A stretch of DNA of 64,000 nucleotides. It comes from an unidentified eubacterium SCB49 (lineage in GTDB: Bacteria > Bacteroidota > Bacteroidia > Flavobacteriales > Flavobacteriaceae). The notes under the pieces were generated by a model, which was given only the letters and a program-made list of their open reading frames with translations, was not told the DNA's origin and ran no database searches. Location of the stretch: contig ABCO01000008.1 in NCBI GenBank assembly GCA_000170815.1, positions 1 to 64,000 of the forward strand, read 5' to 3'. The translations under genes and the position numbers were made by a program. Positions 34,805 to 43,490 of this stretch are shown here, piece after piece; positions within the stretch are counted from its first letter, which is position 1, and each line of letters opens with the position of its first letter.

Positions 34805-37657
34805 TTACTTACTTAAATACATTTTCCTTCGTGCATATAAATCGTAGAACTGATCATCCTTCAAGCTATCTATAAACAAAATACTCTCTCCTGTACTCTT
34901 CATTTCAGGTCCTAGTTGCTTGTTTACATTTGGAAATTTATTAAAACTAAATACCGGTTGCTTAATTGCGTATCCTTCTAGATGCGGTTTAAAATCAAAA
35001 TCAGTAACTTTATTGTGACCCAACATCACCTTAGTAGCATAATTTACATATGGTTCTCCATAAGCTTTTGCTATAAACGGTACTGTTCTAGAAGCTCTAG
35101 GGTTGGCTTCAATAATGTACACTACATCGTCCTTAACTGCAAACTGAATATTAATAAGTCCAACTGTATTTAAAGCTAATGCTATCTTTTTAGTATGGTC
35201 TTTAATCTGTTGCATTACAAACTCACCTAGATTAAAAGGAGGTAATGTTGCGTTAGAATCACCAGAGTGAATACCACAAGGTTCTATGTGCTCCATAATA
35301 CCTATAATGTACACGTTTTCACCATCACAAATCGCATCTGCTTCTGCTTCGATAGCACCATCTAAATAATGATCTAGCAATAATTTGTTGTTTGGTATTT
35401 TTCGAAGTAAATCTACTACGTGTTCTTCAAGCTCTTGTTTGTTTATTACAATTTTCATTCCTTGCCCACCCAATACATAAGAAGGTCTAATTAATAAAGG
35501 AAAGTCTAATTGGTCTGAAAGTGCTAATGCTTCATCTGTTGTTTCTGCAACACCAAACTTAGGGTAAGGAATTTCTAAATCTTTTAATATTGTAGAAAAA
35601 CTTCCTCTATCTTCTGCTAGATCTAATGCTTTAAAGCTTGTACCTAAAATTTTAACGCCATAACGTTCTAGTTTTTCAGCAAGTTTTAAAGCGGTTTGTC
35701 CACCTAATTGAACAATAACACCTTCTGGCTTTTCGTGACGAATAATATCATAAATATGTTCCCAGAATACAGGCTCAAAATACAACTTATCTGCAACGTC
35801 AAAATCTGTAGAAACAGTTTCTGGGTTACAGTTAATCATTATCGTTTCGTAACCTACTTCAGAAGCTGCTAAAACTCCGTGAACACAACAGTAATCAAAC
35901 TCAATACCTTGACCAATACGGTTAGGTCCTGATCCAAGTACTATAATTTTTTTCTTGTCTGTAACAACACTGTCATTTTCTGCAAAGGTAGCACCATCTG
36001 CAGTTTGCATATTATTTTCAAAAGTAGAATAATAATAAGGTGTCTGTGCTTTAAACTCTGCTGCACAGGTATCAACTAATTTATATACACGCTGTATATT
36101 TAGCTCTTCTCTTTTACTGTATACTTCACTTTCAAGACATTTAAGCATGTGCGCTATTTGTCTATCACCATACCCTTTTTGTTTTGCTTCTAATAGTAGC
36201 TCTCGTGGTAAAGTATCTAAAGTAAATGTTGAAATTTCTTTTTCTAATAGATAAAGTTCTTCGTATTGTTTTAAGAACCACATATCAATTTTTGTAATCT
36301 CATGAATACGGCTCAATGGTATACCCATTTGAATTGCATCATAAATTACAAACACACGATCCCAACTAGCATGTTTTAATTTATCTAAAATTTGTTCGTA
36401 ATCTGTATAACTCTTTCCGTCTGCTCCTAGTCCATTACGTTTAATCTCAAGAGATTGAGTTGCTTTATGTAATGCTTCTTGGAACGAGCGTCCTATACCC
36501 ATTACCTCTCCTACAGACTTCATCTGTAAACCTAAAGTTCTATCAGAACCATCAAATTTATCAAAATTCCAACGTGGTATTTTTACAATTACATAATCTA
36601 ATGTTGGCTCAAAAAGTGCCGAAGTAGATTTTGTAATTTGATTATCTAGTTCATCTAAATGATATCCAATAGCTAGTTTTGTTGCTATTTTTGCAATAGG
36701 ATACCCTGTAGCCTTAGAAGCTAATGCAGATGATCTGGATACACGAGGGTTTATTTCAATAGCAATAATATCTTCTTTTTCATCAGGACTTACTGCAAAC
36801 TGAACATTACATCCACCAGCAAAATCACCAATACTACGCATCATATGGATCGCCATATCACGCATTCTTTGATAAGTTTTATCGCTTAATGTCATTGCAG
36901 GAGCAACTGTAATCGAGTCTCCTGTATGAATCCCCATAGGGTCCATATTTTCTATGGCACAAATAATAACTACATTATCATTAGCGTCACGTAACAATTC
37001 TAACTCATATTCTTTCCAACCGATTAAGGCTTTATCAATCATCACTTCATGAATTGGAGACACCTCTAATCCGTGTGTTAATAATTGATCAAAATCTTCT
37101 TCTTTATAAACAAATGCTGCTCCAGCACCACCTAAAGTGTACGATGCTCTAATAACGAGTGGAAAACCAAACTCTTGTGCAATTTCTTTTCCTTTTAAGA
37201 AAGATGTTGCAGTAGCTTGTGGTGCCATAGGGACACCAATGTCAAGCATTAAATTTCTAAACTGTTCTCTATCTTCAGTAATGTTAATAGCAGCAATATC
37301 AACTCCTATCAACTCTACATTAAAATCTTTCCAAATTCCTTTTTCATCAGCTTCTATAGCAAGATTTAATGCAGTTTGCCCTCCCATAGTAGGTAATACA
37401 GCATCAATTTGAGGATGTTCTTTAAGAATCTCTATTATAGACTTCGTTGTTAATGGTTTAAGATAAATATGATCTGCCATTGACGGGTCTGTCATAATGG
37501 TGGCTGGATTACTATTAATAAGAATAGTTTCAATGCCATCTTCTCTTAGAGAACGAAGGGATTGAGATCCAGAGTAATCAAATTCACAGGCTTGTCCAAT
37601 TACAATAGGGCCAGAGCCAATAATTAAAACCGATTTTATTGAGGTATTTCTAGGCAT
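34805..37657 (-). CDS. carB: Carbamoyl-phosphate synthase large subunit
   Basis: This enzyme makes carbamoyl phosphate from bicarbonate, ammonia and two ATP for pyrimidine and arginine synthesis. Two homologous ATP-grasp halves are evident: each starts with a GSGP-IGQ motif (SVLIIGSGPIVIGQACEFDYSG and IIVLGSGPNRIGQGIEFDY) and contains EINPRVSRSSALASKATG or EANPRASRTVPFIAKAYG. At 950 residues it is shorter than the 1073 of E. coli and stops right after the second synthetase unit, so it lacks the C-terminal MGS-type allosteric domain. No carA lies next to it. It is downstream of rpmH but separated by a terminator. Confidence 0.96.
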   Translation of the reverse strand: MPRNTSIKSVLIIGSGPIVIGQACEFDYSGSQSLRSLREDGIETILINSNPATIMTDPSMADHIYLKPLTTKSIIEILKEHPQIDAVLPTMGGQTALNLAIEADEKGIWKDFNVELIGVDIAAINITEDREQFRNLMLDIGVPMAPQATATSFLKGKEIAQEFGFPLVIRASYTLGGAGAAFVYKEEDFDQLLTHGLEVSPIHEVMIDKALIGWKEYELELLRDANDNVVIICAIENMDPMGIHTGDSITVAPAMTLSDKTYQRMRDMAIHMMRSIGDFAGGCNVQFAVSPDEKEDIIAIEINPRVSRSSALASKATGYPIAKIATKLAIGYHLDELDNQITKSTSALFEPTLDYVIVKIPRWNFDKFDGSDRTLGLQMKSVGEVMGIGRSFQEALHKATQSLEIKRNGLGADGKSYTDYEQILDKLKHASWDRVFVIYDAIQMGIPLSRIHEITKIDMWFLKQYEELYLLEKEISTFTLDTLPRELLLEAKQKGYGDRQIAHMLKCLESEVYSKREELNIQRVYKLVDTCAAEFKAQTPYYYSTFENNMQTADGATFAENDSVVTDKKKIIVLGSGPNRIGQGIEFDYCCVHGVLAASEVGYETIMINCNPETVSTDFDVADKLYFEPVFWEHIYDIIRHEKPEGVIVQLGGQTALKLAEKLERYGVKILGTSFKALDLAEDRGSFSTILKDLEIPYPKFGVAETTDEALALSDQLDFPLLIRPSYVLGGQGMKIVINKQELEEHVVDLLRKIPNNKLLLDHYLDGAIEAEADAICDGENVYIIGIMEHIEPCGIHSGDSNATLPPFNLGEFVMQQIKDHTKKIALALNTVGLINIQFAVKDDVVYIIEANPRASRTVPFIAKAYGEPYVNYATKVMLGHNKVTDFDFKPHLEGYAIKQPVFSFNKFPNVNKQLGPEMKSTGESILFIDSLKDDQFYDLYARRKMYLSK

Positions 37658-37706
37658 AAGTGAGTTGCTTTTTTTCGGGGTGTAAATTTACAAATTCGAC
37701 AGGGTA

Positions 37707-37740
37707 TAAAAAAAAGGTGTTGCTTAAAAACAACACCTTT
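37707..37740 (-). terminator. Terminator after rpmH
   Basis: Perfect 10-bp arms AAAGGTGTTG and CAACACCTTT with an 8-base loop lie 20 bases beyond the rpmH stop, with a T-run on the minus strand. It separates rpmH from carB. Confidence 0.9.
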
Positions 37741-37759
37741 TATATATGACTTATCAACA

Positions 37760-37921
37760 TTATTTCTTGTGACGAAATTCAGAAGAAACAGAAATTTTCT
37801 TTCTGCCTTTAGCTCTACGAGCTTTAATTACTTTTCTACCGCTTACAGACGCCATACGCTCTCTAAAACCGTGCTTGTTTCTTCTCTTTCTTTTTGATGG
37901 CTGAAATGTTCTTTTGCTCAT
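37760..37921 (-). CDS. rpmH: 50S ribosomal protein L34
   Basis: A 53-residue highly basic protein begins [20 protein letters not shown] and continues [19 protein letters not shown], the near-invariant L34 sequence, with a short C-terminal extension ([11 protein letters not shown]) seen in Bacteroidota. L34 sits in the large ribosomal subunit near the 23S rRNA. A promoter lies about 110 bases upstream and a terminator follows. The usual neighbour dnaA or rnpA is absent from the window. Confidence 0.97.
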   Translation of the reverse strand: MSKRTFQPSKRKRRNKHGFRERMASVSGRKVIKARRAKGRKKISVSSEFRHKK

Positions 37922-38031
37922 GGTATGATTCCTTTAATCTGAAACTATATTTTTAAACTTATTCTTAATTTTTTACCTACTTTATCATATTTCTAAAAAT
38001 ATGCTTTATCATTATTCTTCGTAGGCGGCTG

Positions 38032-38061
38032 CAAATATACAAACATTTTTTACACACTCAA
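38032..38061 (-). promoter_or_regulatory. rpmH promoter
   Basis: On the minus strand TTG (38059-38061) is followed after 19 bases by TATATTTG (38032-38039), a near-consensus Bacteroidota promoter. It implies a leader of about 105 bases before the rpmH start. Confidence 0.65.
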
Positions 38062-38126
38062 CTGCAAATTGCAAAAAAAATTTAATTGTTTTACTTACCT
38101 TTGTTCCCGCTATAAAAACAAGCCAT

Positions 38127-38696
38127 ATGTTTCACAAAAATATTAAATTAATTCTTGCCGTATTGTCTATTTCTGCTGCTGTTTGGCAGTTTATTGAAAC
38201 AAATATAGGAAATGGAATTATGTTTATTCTATTAGCTGCAATTTTCGTTTTCTTATATTTTAAGAACGAAATAATCTTACTTTCTTTTCTAAAATTAAGA
38301 AAACAAGACTTTCCGGGAGCAAAAAAATGGTTAGATAAAATCAAAAACCCTGAAGCATCACTTATAAAGAAGCAACAAGGATACTACAATTACCTTAATG
38401 GTCTTATGGTAAGCCAAACAAACATGAATGAAGCTGAAAAGTATTTCAAGAAAGCTGTTACTTTAGGTTTGAGTATGGATACCGATATGGCTATGACTAA
38501 ACTTAATCTTGCTGGTATAGCAATGGCTAAAAACAGAAAACGTGAAGCCGAAATGCTACTTTCTGAAGCTAAAAAACTAGACAAGCACAATATGATGGAG
38601 GAGCAAATAAAGCAGATGAAGCAACAAATGAAACGTGCTGGTGCTCCTAGACAACAATTTGGTGGTGGTCGTCAAAGCAGAGGAGGAAGAAGATAG
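38127..38696 (+). CDS. Membrane-anchored TPR protein
   Basis: Two N-terminal hydrophobic helices (about residues 5-22 and 28-45) anchor the protein. A cytoplasmic part with two or three TPR-like helical pairs follows (LRKQDFPGAKKWLDKI, TNMNEAEKYFKKAVTLGL, NRKREAEMLLSEAKKLDKH), and the C-terminus is a Gly/Arg/Gln-rich tail (about 170-189). The tail could contact nucleic acid or be disordered. The function is not known. It is divergent from rpmH and stands alone. Confidence 0.78.
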   Translation: MFHKNIKLILAVLSISAAVWQFIETNIGNGIMFILLAAIFVFLYFKNEIILLSFLKLRKQDFPGAKKWLDKIKNPEASLIKKQQGYYNYLNGLMVSQTNMNEAEKYFKKAVTLGLSMDTDMAMTKLNLAGIAMAKNRKREAEMLLSEAKKLDKHNMMEEQIKQMKQQMKRAGAPRQQFGGGRQSRGGRR

Positions 38697-38805
38697 TCCC
38701 TCTACATTTTACTATATTAAATTATAAACTTACAAAGTAAATCATACTTAGCAAATTAAACATTTGCATAAAAATTGTATATTTAACTAATATTAAGCTG
38801 TTTAG

Positions 38806-39507
38806 ATGGTAAAAAAACTACTTATCCTTATTTCTTTAATTACCTTTTCTGCACAATCACAAAAGATTGAGCAAAACAACTTATTGTCTTATAACATAGG
38901 TAAGAACATAAAGAATTACCGTATTAAATCTAAACTCGCATACCACGACAAACGATTTGATGACGCAAACGCTTTATTTGATTCTCTTGTAAATAATGTA
39001 ATTAATGGCAGTCGTATGGATAACTTTACGGCAAGAAAATTATCTGGGAAAAAAATTGAATTTAAAGATTACGACAAGCCTGTATTTTTAATGACTTACG
39101 CATCTTGGTGCACTCCTGGTGTTGGCGAAATCCCTGCATTAAATGATGTTGCTAAAAAATATAGCGACAAAATTGATTTTGTAGTATTGTTTTGGGATAA
39201 CAAATCGAACGCAAAAAAGGCTACTAAAAAATACAATTCAAAAATCAACGTCCTTTACATTGATGAAGCAGACAATAAACATTGTCGTGTAATTAGACTA
39301 TTAAAGCACAGTGTAGGCTTCCCTTCATCATTTTTTATTGATTCTGAAGATGTCGTTATACAAATGAATCGTGGGATTTCACATCATTTTAAAGAAGACT
39401 ACAACACCTCTTACAATCTAAATTATAATTCGTTTACAAAAGGGATCTCTGTTTTAATGAACTCTTCTTCTGAACAAGTAGATGATTATACTTCAATAGA
39501 AGAATAA
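38806..39507 (+). CDS. Thioredoxin-like exported protein lacking CxxC
   Basis: A signal peptide (about 1-18, ending SAQS) precedes a helical N-terminal segment and a TlpA-like thioredoxin fold from about residue 75. The segment at the active-site position reads YASWCTPGVGEIPALN, so the first cysteine of WCxxC is kept and the second is Gly-Val. The cis-proline loop is recognisable as VGFPSSFFID. It therefore cannot act as a normal dithiol oxidoreductase; a monothiol or binding role is possible. Another cysteine (NKHCRVI) lies about 50 residues later. It is a single gene, convergent with a TSUP gene. Confidence 0.8.
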   Translation: MVKKLLILISLITFSAQSQKIEQNNLLSYNIGKNIKNYRIKSKLAYHDKRFDDANALFDSLVNNVINGSRMDNFTARKLSGKKIEFKDYDKPVFLMTYASWCTPGVGEIPALNDVAKKYSDKIDFVVLFWDNKSNAKKATKKYNSKINVLYIDEADNKHCRVIRLLKHSVGFPSSFFIDSEDVVIQMNRGISHHFKEDYNTSYNLNYNSFTKGISVLMNSSSEQVDDYTSIEE

Positions 39508-39537
39508 AATCTCTACAATTAGCACAACCTACTATAT

Positions 39538-39921
39538 TTATTTAGTAAAAAACATCTTTACAGCAGCAATCAATAAAATGACTGCAAAAGATTTTTTTAA
39601 TACATTCTCTGGTATTGACACAGCAAATTTAGAACCTATAAGCCCACCTACCACAAAAGATAAAGCTATAATAATCCCAAATTTCCAACTAAAAGGTTCT
39701 TGACCTTCTAAGGGATTTACATAATATGTATACGCAGCTAAAAAGGTAACAGGTACAGCTAACACTGCCAAACTAAGCCCCTGAGCTTGATGTTGAGAAT
39801 ACCCTAAAAACAAAACCGCAAGCGGGACCATAACAACACCCCCTCCTACTCCCATAAATCCACTGAGAATTCCAGCAATTAGACCTATTACTATTAAAGA
39901 AACAATAATTGTAAAGTTCAT
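39538..39921 (-). CDS. Half-size TSUP (TauE/SafE) membrane protein
   Basis: The 127 residues form about four hydrophobic helices. The first holds LIAGILSGFMGVGGGVVMVPLAV, the GxGGG signature of sulfite/sulfur-compound exporters (TSUP), and the last segment has VGGLIGSKFAVSIPENVLKKSF, typical of the end of one repeat. Full-length family members have two such halves (about 250 residues), so this would work as a dimer. No second half is encoded next to it. It lies 8 bases downstream of the lytic transglycosylase gene and is probably co-transcribed. Confidence 0.85.
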   Translation of the reverse strand: MNFTIIVSLIVIGLIAGILSGFMGVGGGVVMVPLAVLFLGYSQHQAQGLSLAVLAVPVTFLAAYTYYVNPLEGQEPFSWKFGIIIALSFVVGGLIGSKFAVSIPENVLKKSFAVILLIAAVKMFFTK

Positions 39922-39929
39922 ATATTAAT

Positions 39930-40856
39930 TTAATTTAGCTGGTAATACCCTTCTTCTGGGATTTCAATAATATACTCTTTTTTAGAGGCATTATTTAAAT
40001 ACGTATCACGCAACCAAGGATTGTGTATTTTTAATATTTTATAATTTACACCCTGTTCCTTAGACCAAACTGCAAAATCTTTAACCGGATAATCAACAAG
40101 TATTTTTTTAGTCGGAATTTCTTGATACAAGTCTGAAGGTCTTACATTAAACCCATATTTTTTAGGATTAGACATAATTTCTTTAAACGCTAATATCCTA
40201 AACACATAACGACTGGTTTCAGAGTTTAGAAGCAAATCATAATAGTCATCTGCACCTTGTCTTTCTAACTGTTTATTTACTCCTCCATTTCCCGCATTAT
40301 ACGCTGCACAAGCTAAAGTCCAAGTCCCAAAACGATTTTTAGATTTATTTAAATATTTTGCTGCCATTTCTGTAGCAAGATCAAGATTATAACGCTCATC
40401 TACATAATCATTTACTTCTAAGCCATATTCTTTTGCAGTACCTTTTAAAAATTGCCAAAATCCTGCCGCTCCTGCTGGAGATCTTACATTATCAAGACTG
40501 CTTTCTGCTACTGCCAAATATTTAAAATCGTCTGGTAAGTTATGTTTTGCTAAAAGCGCTTCTATTCTAGGAAAATACTTATTGGCACGTTTCATTAAAA
40601 TAAGCATATTAGATTGCCAGTATGTATTTACGTGCAATTCACGATCCATTCGCTCCATAATATCTGGATTTTCTAAAGGAACACGTTCTCCTGCAAATTC
40701 AAGATATGTTGGCATAGGCAATGCATGAACACCATAGTCATTGGCTACTTTTTCTGTAACAGACGCGTCTGTTTTAGGCGACTGAACCGCATATATACTT
40801 ATAGACACAGCTATAACTAACAAAACTCCTAATCCTACTTTCGTCATCATTTTCAT
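39930..40856 (-). CDS. SLT-type lytic transglycosylase
   Basis: An N-terminal membrane or signal segment (about 5-24) is followed by an SLT/MltD-like domain (about 100-240) with the catalytic Glu in YLAVAESSLDN. The expected SPAGAAGFWQFLKGTAKEYGL, the NLDLATEMAAKYL segment and the AYNAGNGGV motif follow. It cleaves peptidoglycan glycan strands and forms anhydro-muramyl ends. There are no LysM repeats at the C-terminus, unlike E. coli MltD. A short basic extension to residue 308 follows. The TSUP gene lies directly downstream. Confidence 0.92.
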   Translation of the reverse strand: MKMMTKVGLGVLLVIAVSISIYAVQSPKTDASVTEKVANDYGVHALPMPTYLEFAGERVPLENPDIMERMDRELHVNTYWQSNMLILMKRANKYFPRIEALLAKHNLPDDFKYLAVAESSLDNVRSPAGAAGFWQFLKGTAKEYGLEVNDYVDERYNLDLATEMAAKYLNKSKNRFGTWTLACAAYNAGNGGVNKQLERQGADDYYDLLLNSETSRYVFRILAFKEIMSNPKKYGFNVRPSDLYQEIPTKKILVDYPVKDFAVWSKEQGVNYKILKIHNPWLRDTYLNNASKKEYIIEIPEEGYYQLN

Positions 40857-40912
40857 GTTTATTCTTTATTTTTAAAGATATGAATTTGTACCTCACTATA
40901 AAAGTACATCTC

Positions 40913-41578
40913 TTAATTATTAGTAACAATTTTATCTAATTGATCTACCACCCAAGTTGCCCGGTTAAGCAACATAATATGTGTTCCACCTGGGCAAATT
41001 ATAGCATTTTCAATATGTTCTATGGGAAAAACCTGATCTTGATCGCCGTGTAAGTGTATAATACCTGCTATTGGTTTTTCTCTGCTGTACGTTACCATAT
41101 TTTCAATCGCCCAATCTAAGTATCTTTTATCCCGTACATGTAAATACTCATTATATAGTTGCAATCTTTTTCTAGAACGTGGACCAATTGCAAATCGGGT
41201 TAAATCTTTTGCACTTACAACAAGACTTGTTGGTGCAATTTTATAAAGTCCTGTTTTTTGAACAAAACGCAATCTTTTGGGTAATTCGTTCCTAGATTTT
41301 ACACTAGAAATGATAATTAACTTCTGGAGCGATACGTGTTCGCTCATGGCTTGAACCACTACACCTCCAAAAGATACACCTACCAAAATCGCATCTTTTT
41401 CTCTAACATCATTTGCCATCCTTTTAGCATAATCTGAGAGCGATTCTTTCTTTTTAGGGATCTTCCATTCTATGATATGCATAACATACTCATCTTCAGG
41501 AAGTTTAATATTTCTGAAGATTTCAGTGCTTGCAGCAAGGCCTGGAACAAAATAAATGTGTTTTTTTGCCATATTCAT
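40913..41578 (-). CDS. Alpha/beta-hydrolase fold protein
   Basis: This 221-residue cytosolic protein starts with the strand-oxyanion pattern IYFVPGLAAS and has a nucleophile elbow VGVSFGGVVVQ, with the serine in GxSxGG. Its likely histidine is in CPGGTHIMLLNR near the C-terminus, and an acid is in HGDQDQVFPIEHI. It is a small carboxylesterase-like hydrolase with unknown substrate. An ATG two codons later is an equally good start. It is divergent from the small acetyltransferase-like gene. Confidence 0.87.
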   Translation of the reverse strand: MNMAKKHIYFVPGLAASTEIFRNIKLPEDEYVMHIIEWKIPKKKESLSDYAKRMANDVREKDAILVGVSFGGVVVQAMSEHVSLQKLIIISSVKSRNELPKRLRFVQKTGLYKIAPTSLVVSAKDLTRFAIGPRSRKRLQLYNEYLHVRDKRYLDWAIENMVTYSREKPIAGIIHLHGDQDQVFPIEHIENAIICPGGTHIMLLNRATWVVDQLDKIVTNN

Positions 41579-41692
41579 CTACTAACTTGCGTTTAAAATA
41601 GTAATTCAATCAAGATATTTTGTAAATTTACAGAACCCTATACAAACTTCAAGCCAGTTTAAGATTATAGAGTATCAAAAAATCCTCAAATT

Positions 41693-41992
41693 ATGATCGA
41701 AGATGTTGAAATAACAGACAACGAATTTTTACGCCAATTTGAACTAGAAATAGGTGATAATATGGCACGAATTGAATACGCGCTTCAAGAACGAAAAATA
41801 TTTCTTACAAAATTTGAAATGCCAGAAGATCTAATAGATCAAGGTTTTAAAGAAATTTTCATTAAAGCTGTATTTGCAAATATTAAAGAAAGAAACATTA
41901 GTATGATGCCAACAGCACCAGAAATAATTTCTTTTCTACGTAAAAACAGAAGAAAATATAAGTCTTTACTCCCTATTGGTATTAATATCTAG
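41693..41992 (+). CDS. Small GNAT-like (YjdJ-type) protein
   Basis: The 99 residues have the pattern of the compact COG2388-type N-acetyltransferases: FELEIGDNMARIEYALQERKIFL, then a helix IFIKAVFANIKERN and MPTAPEIISFLRKNR. The acetyl-CoA loop typical of these proteins (GxGxA/S) is not obvious in the segment EMPEDLIDQGFKEI, so activity is uncertain. It is a single cytosolic gene with a divergent hydrolase on the left. Confidence 0.72.
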   Translation: MIEDVEITDNEFLRQFELEIGDNMARIEYALQERKIFLTKFEMPEDLIDQGFKEIFIKAVFANIKERNISMMPTAPEIISFLRKNRRKYKSLLPIGINI

Positions 41993-42039
41993 GAGTTAGA
42001 TAAATAAAAACAGTGCCTCTATTACGGTTCTAGATTCTT

Positions 42040-43389
42040 TTAGCTCAATATTTTATTAGTTACAAAATCGAACCTCACAAGTCCATCTTCATCAATTTCG
42101 GATAAGGTTATCGTGTGTAATGTATTTACTAATTCTGGATTCCAATGTGTTTTTACTTTCACATAATTCTCTGTAAAACCGTGAATAAAGCCTTCTTTAT
42201 TTTCACCTTCAAATAAGACTGTTAAAGTGTTATTTAATTGACTTTCATAAAATGCTCTACGTTTTTTAGCCGAAAGACCACGAAGCATTTTACTTCGCTT
42301 AGCTCTTACTTTTTTAGGCACAACGCCTTCCATTGTTGCAGCTTCGGTATTTTCTCTTTCAGAATAAGTAAAAACGTGTAAATAAGAAATATCTAACGTG
42401 GTCAAAAAATTATAGGTTTCTAAAAACAGTTCGTCTGTCTCTCCCGGAAAACCTACAATTACATCTACACCTATACAAGCATTTGGCATCACTTGCTTAA
42501 TTTGTGAAACACGATCTACGTACAACTCACGCATGTAACGGCGTTTCATTAATTTTAACAAGGTATTACTCCCACTTTGCAAGGGTATATGAAAGTGTGG
42601 CACAAAAGTTTTTGACTGTGCTACAAAATCTATCGTCTCATTTTTAAGCAAATTAGGTTCTATAGATGAAATACGCAATCGTTCTATACCTGCTACTTCA
42701 TCAAGCGCCTGGCATAGTTCAAAAAAAGTGTGTTCGTGTTTTTTATTCCCAAACTCCCCTTTTCCGTAGTCACCTATATTAACTCCTGTTAAAACAATCT
42801 CTTTTATATTTTGTGCGGCTATTTCCGAAGCATTTTTAAGTACATTCTCTAATGCATCACTTCTAGAAATCCCTCTCGCTAATGGAATAGTACAATAAGT
42901 ACATTTATAATCACAACCGTCTTGCACCTTTAAAAAAGCACGGGTACGATCGCCAATAGAATATGAGCCTACATAAAAATCTGCATCTTCTATCTCACAA
43001 CTGTGTATCTGAGCATCTCCTTTACTTCTGTCTGGCGAAGCGAGTAATTCGCTTATATAAAAAGGAAGTTTAAATTTTTCTGTTGCACCTAAAACCAAAT
43101 CAACACCATCTACATCTGCTAATTCTTCTGGTTTTAACTGCGCATAGCAACCTATAGCTGCTACAAAAGCATCTGGATTTACCTTTTGCGCTTGCTTTAC
43201 AATAGACTTAAAACGCTTATCTGCATTTTCTGTTACAGAACAAGTGTTTACCACATATATATCTGCTTCTTCTTTAAAATCTACACGCTCATAGCCTTCT
43301 TTCGTAAAATCACGAGCAATGGTAGAGGTTTCGCTAAAATTTAGCTTACAACCCAGTGTGTAAAAGGCTACTTTTTTTTGTGCAATCAT
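42040..43389 (-). CDS. mtaB: tRNA t6A37 methylthiotransferase MtaB
   Basis: This radical-SAM enzyme methylthiolates t6A at position 37 of ANN-decoding tRNAs. The N-terminal UPF0004 domain supplies three cluster cysteines (LGCKLN, VNTCSVT, GCYAQ). The radical-SAM CxxxCxxC is in DGCDYKCTYCTIPLARG, followed by TGVNIGDYG, RISSIEPN and HIPLQSGSN. A C-terminal TRAM-like domain ends the 449 residues. The CKLNFSE N-terminus points to MtaB rather than MiaB or RimO. A -7 element precedes it. Confidence 0.94.
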   Translation of the reverse strand: MIAQKKVAFYTLGCKLNFSETSTIARDFTKEGYERVDFKEEADIYVVNTCSVTENADKRFKSIVKQAQKVNPDAFVAAIGCYAQLKPEELADVDGVDLVLGATEKFKLPFYISELLASPDRSKGDAQIHSCEIEDADFYVGSYSIGDRTRAFLKVQDGCDYKCTYCTIPLARGISRSDALENVLKNASEIAAQNIKEIVLTGVNIGDYGKGEFGNKKHEHTFFELCQALDEVAGIERLRISSIEPNLLKNETIDFVAQSKTFVPHFHIPLQSGSNTLLKLMKRRYMRELYVDRVSQIKQVMPNACIGVDVIVGFPGETDELFLETYNFLTTLDISYLHVFTYSERENTEAATMEGVVPKKVRAKRSKMLRGLSAKKRRAFYESQLNNTLTVLFEGENKEGFIHGFTENYVKVKTHWNPELVNTLHTITLSEIDEDGLVRFDFVTNKILS

Positions 43390-43407
43390 GCTTATAAATT
43401 AAGGTTG

Positions 43408-43415
43408 CAAAAATA
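43408..43415 (-). promoter_or_regulatory. mtaB promoter -7 element
   Basis: TATTTTTG on the minus strand lies 18 bases before the mtaB start and matches TAnnTTTG. No clear -33 element was seen. Confidence 0.5.
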
Positions 43416-43482
43416 CAAACTAATCTTTAGTTCTAAAATTTTAAACATGTATTACTTCGGCTATAAAAAACAAAAATCAATG

Positions 43483-43490
43483 TATATTTG
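43483..43490 (+). promoter_or_regulatory. -7 element overlapping an apparent TTG start
   Basis: TATATTTG is a consensus Bacteroidota -7 element. Its last three bases are the TTG that opens the longest frame of the peptide-binding protein, so that TTG would lie upstream of the transcription start. Confidence 0.55.
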
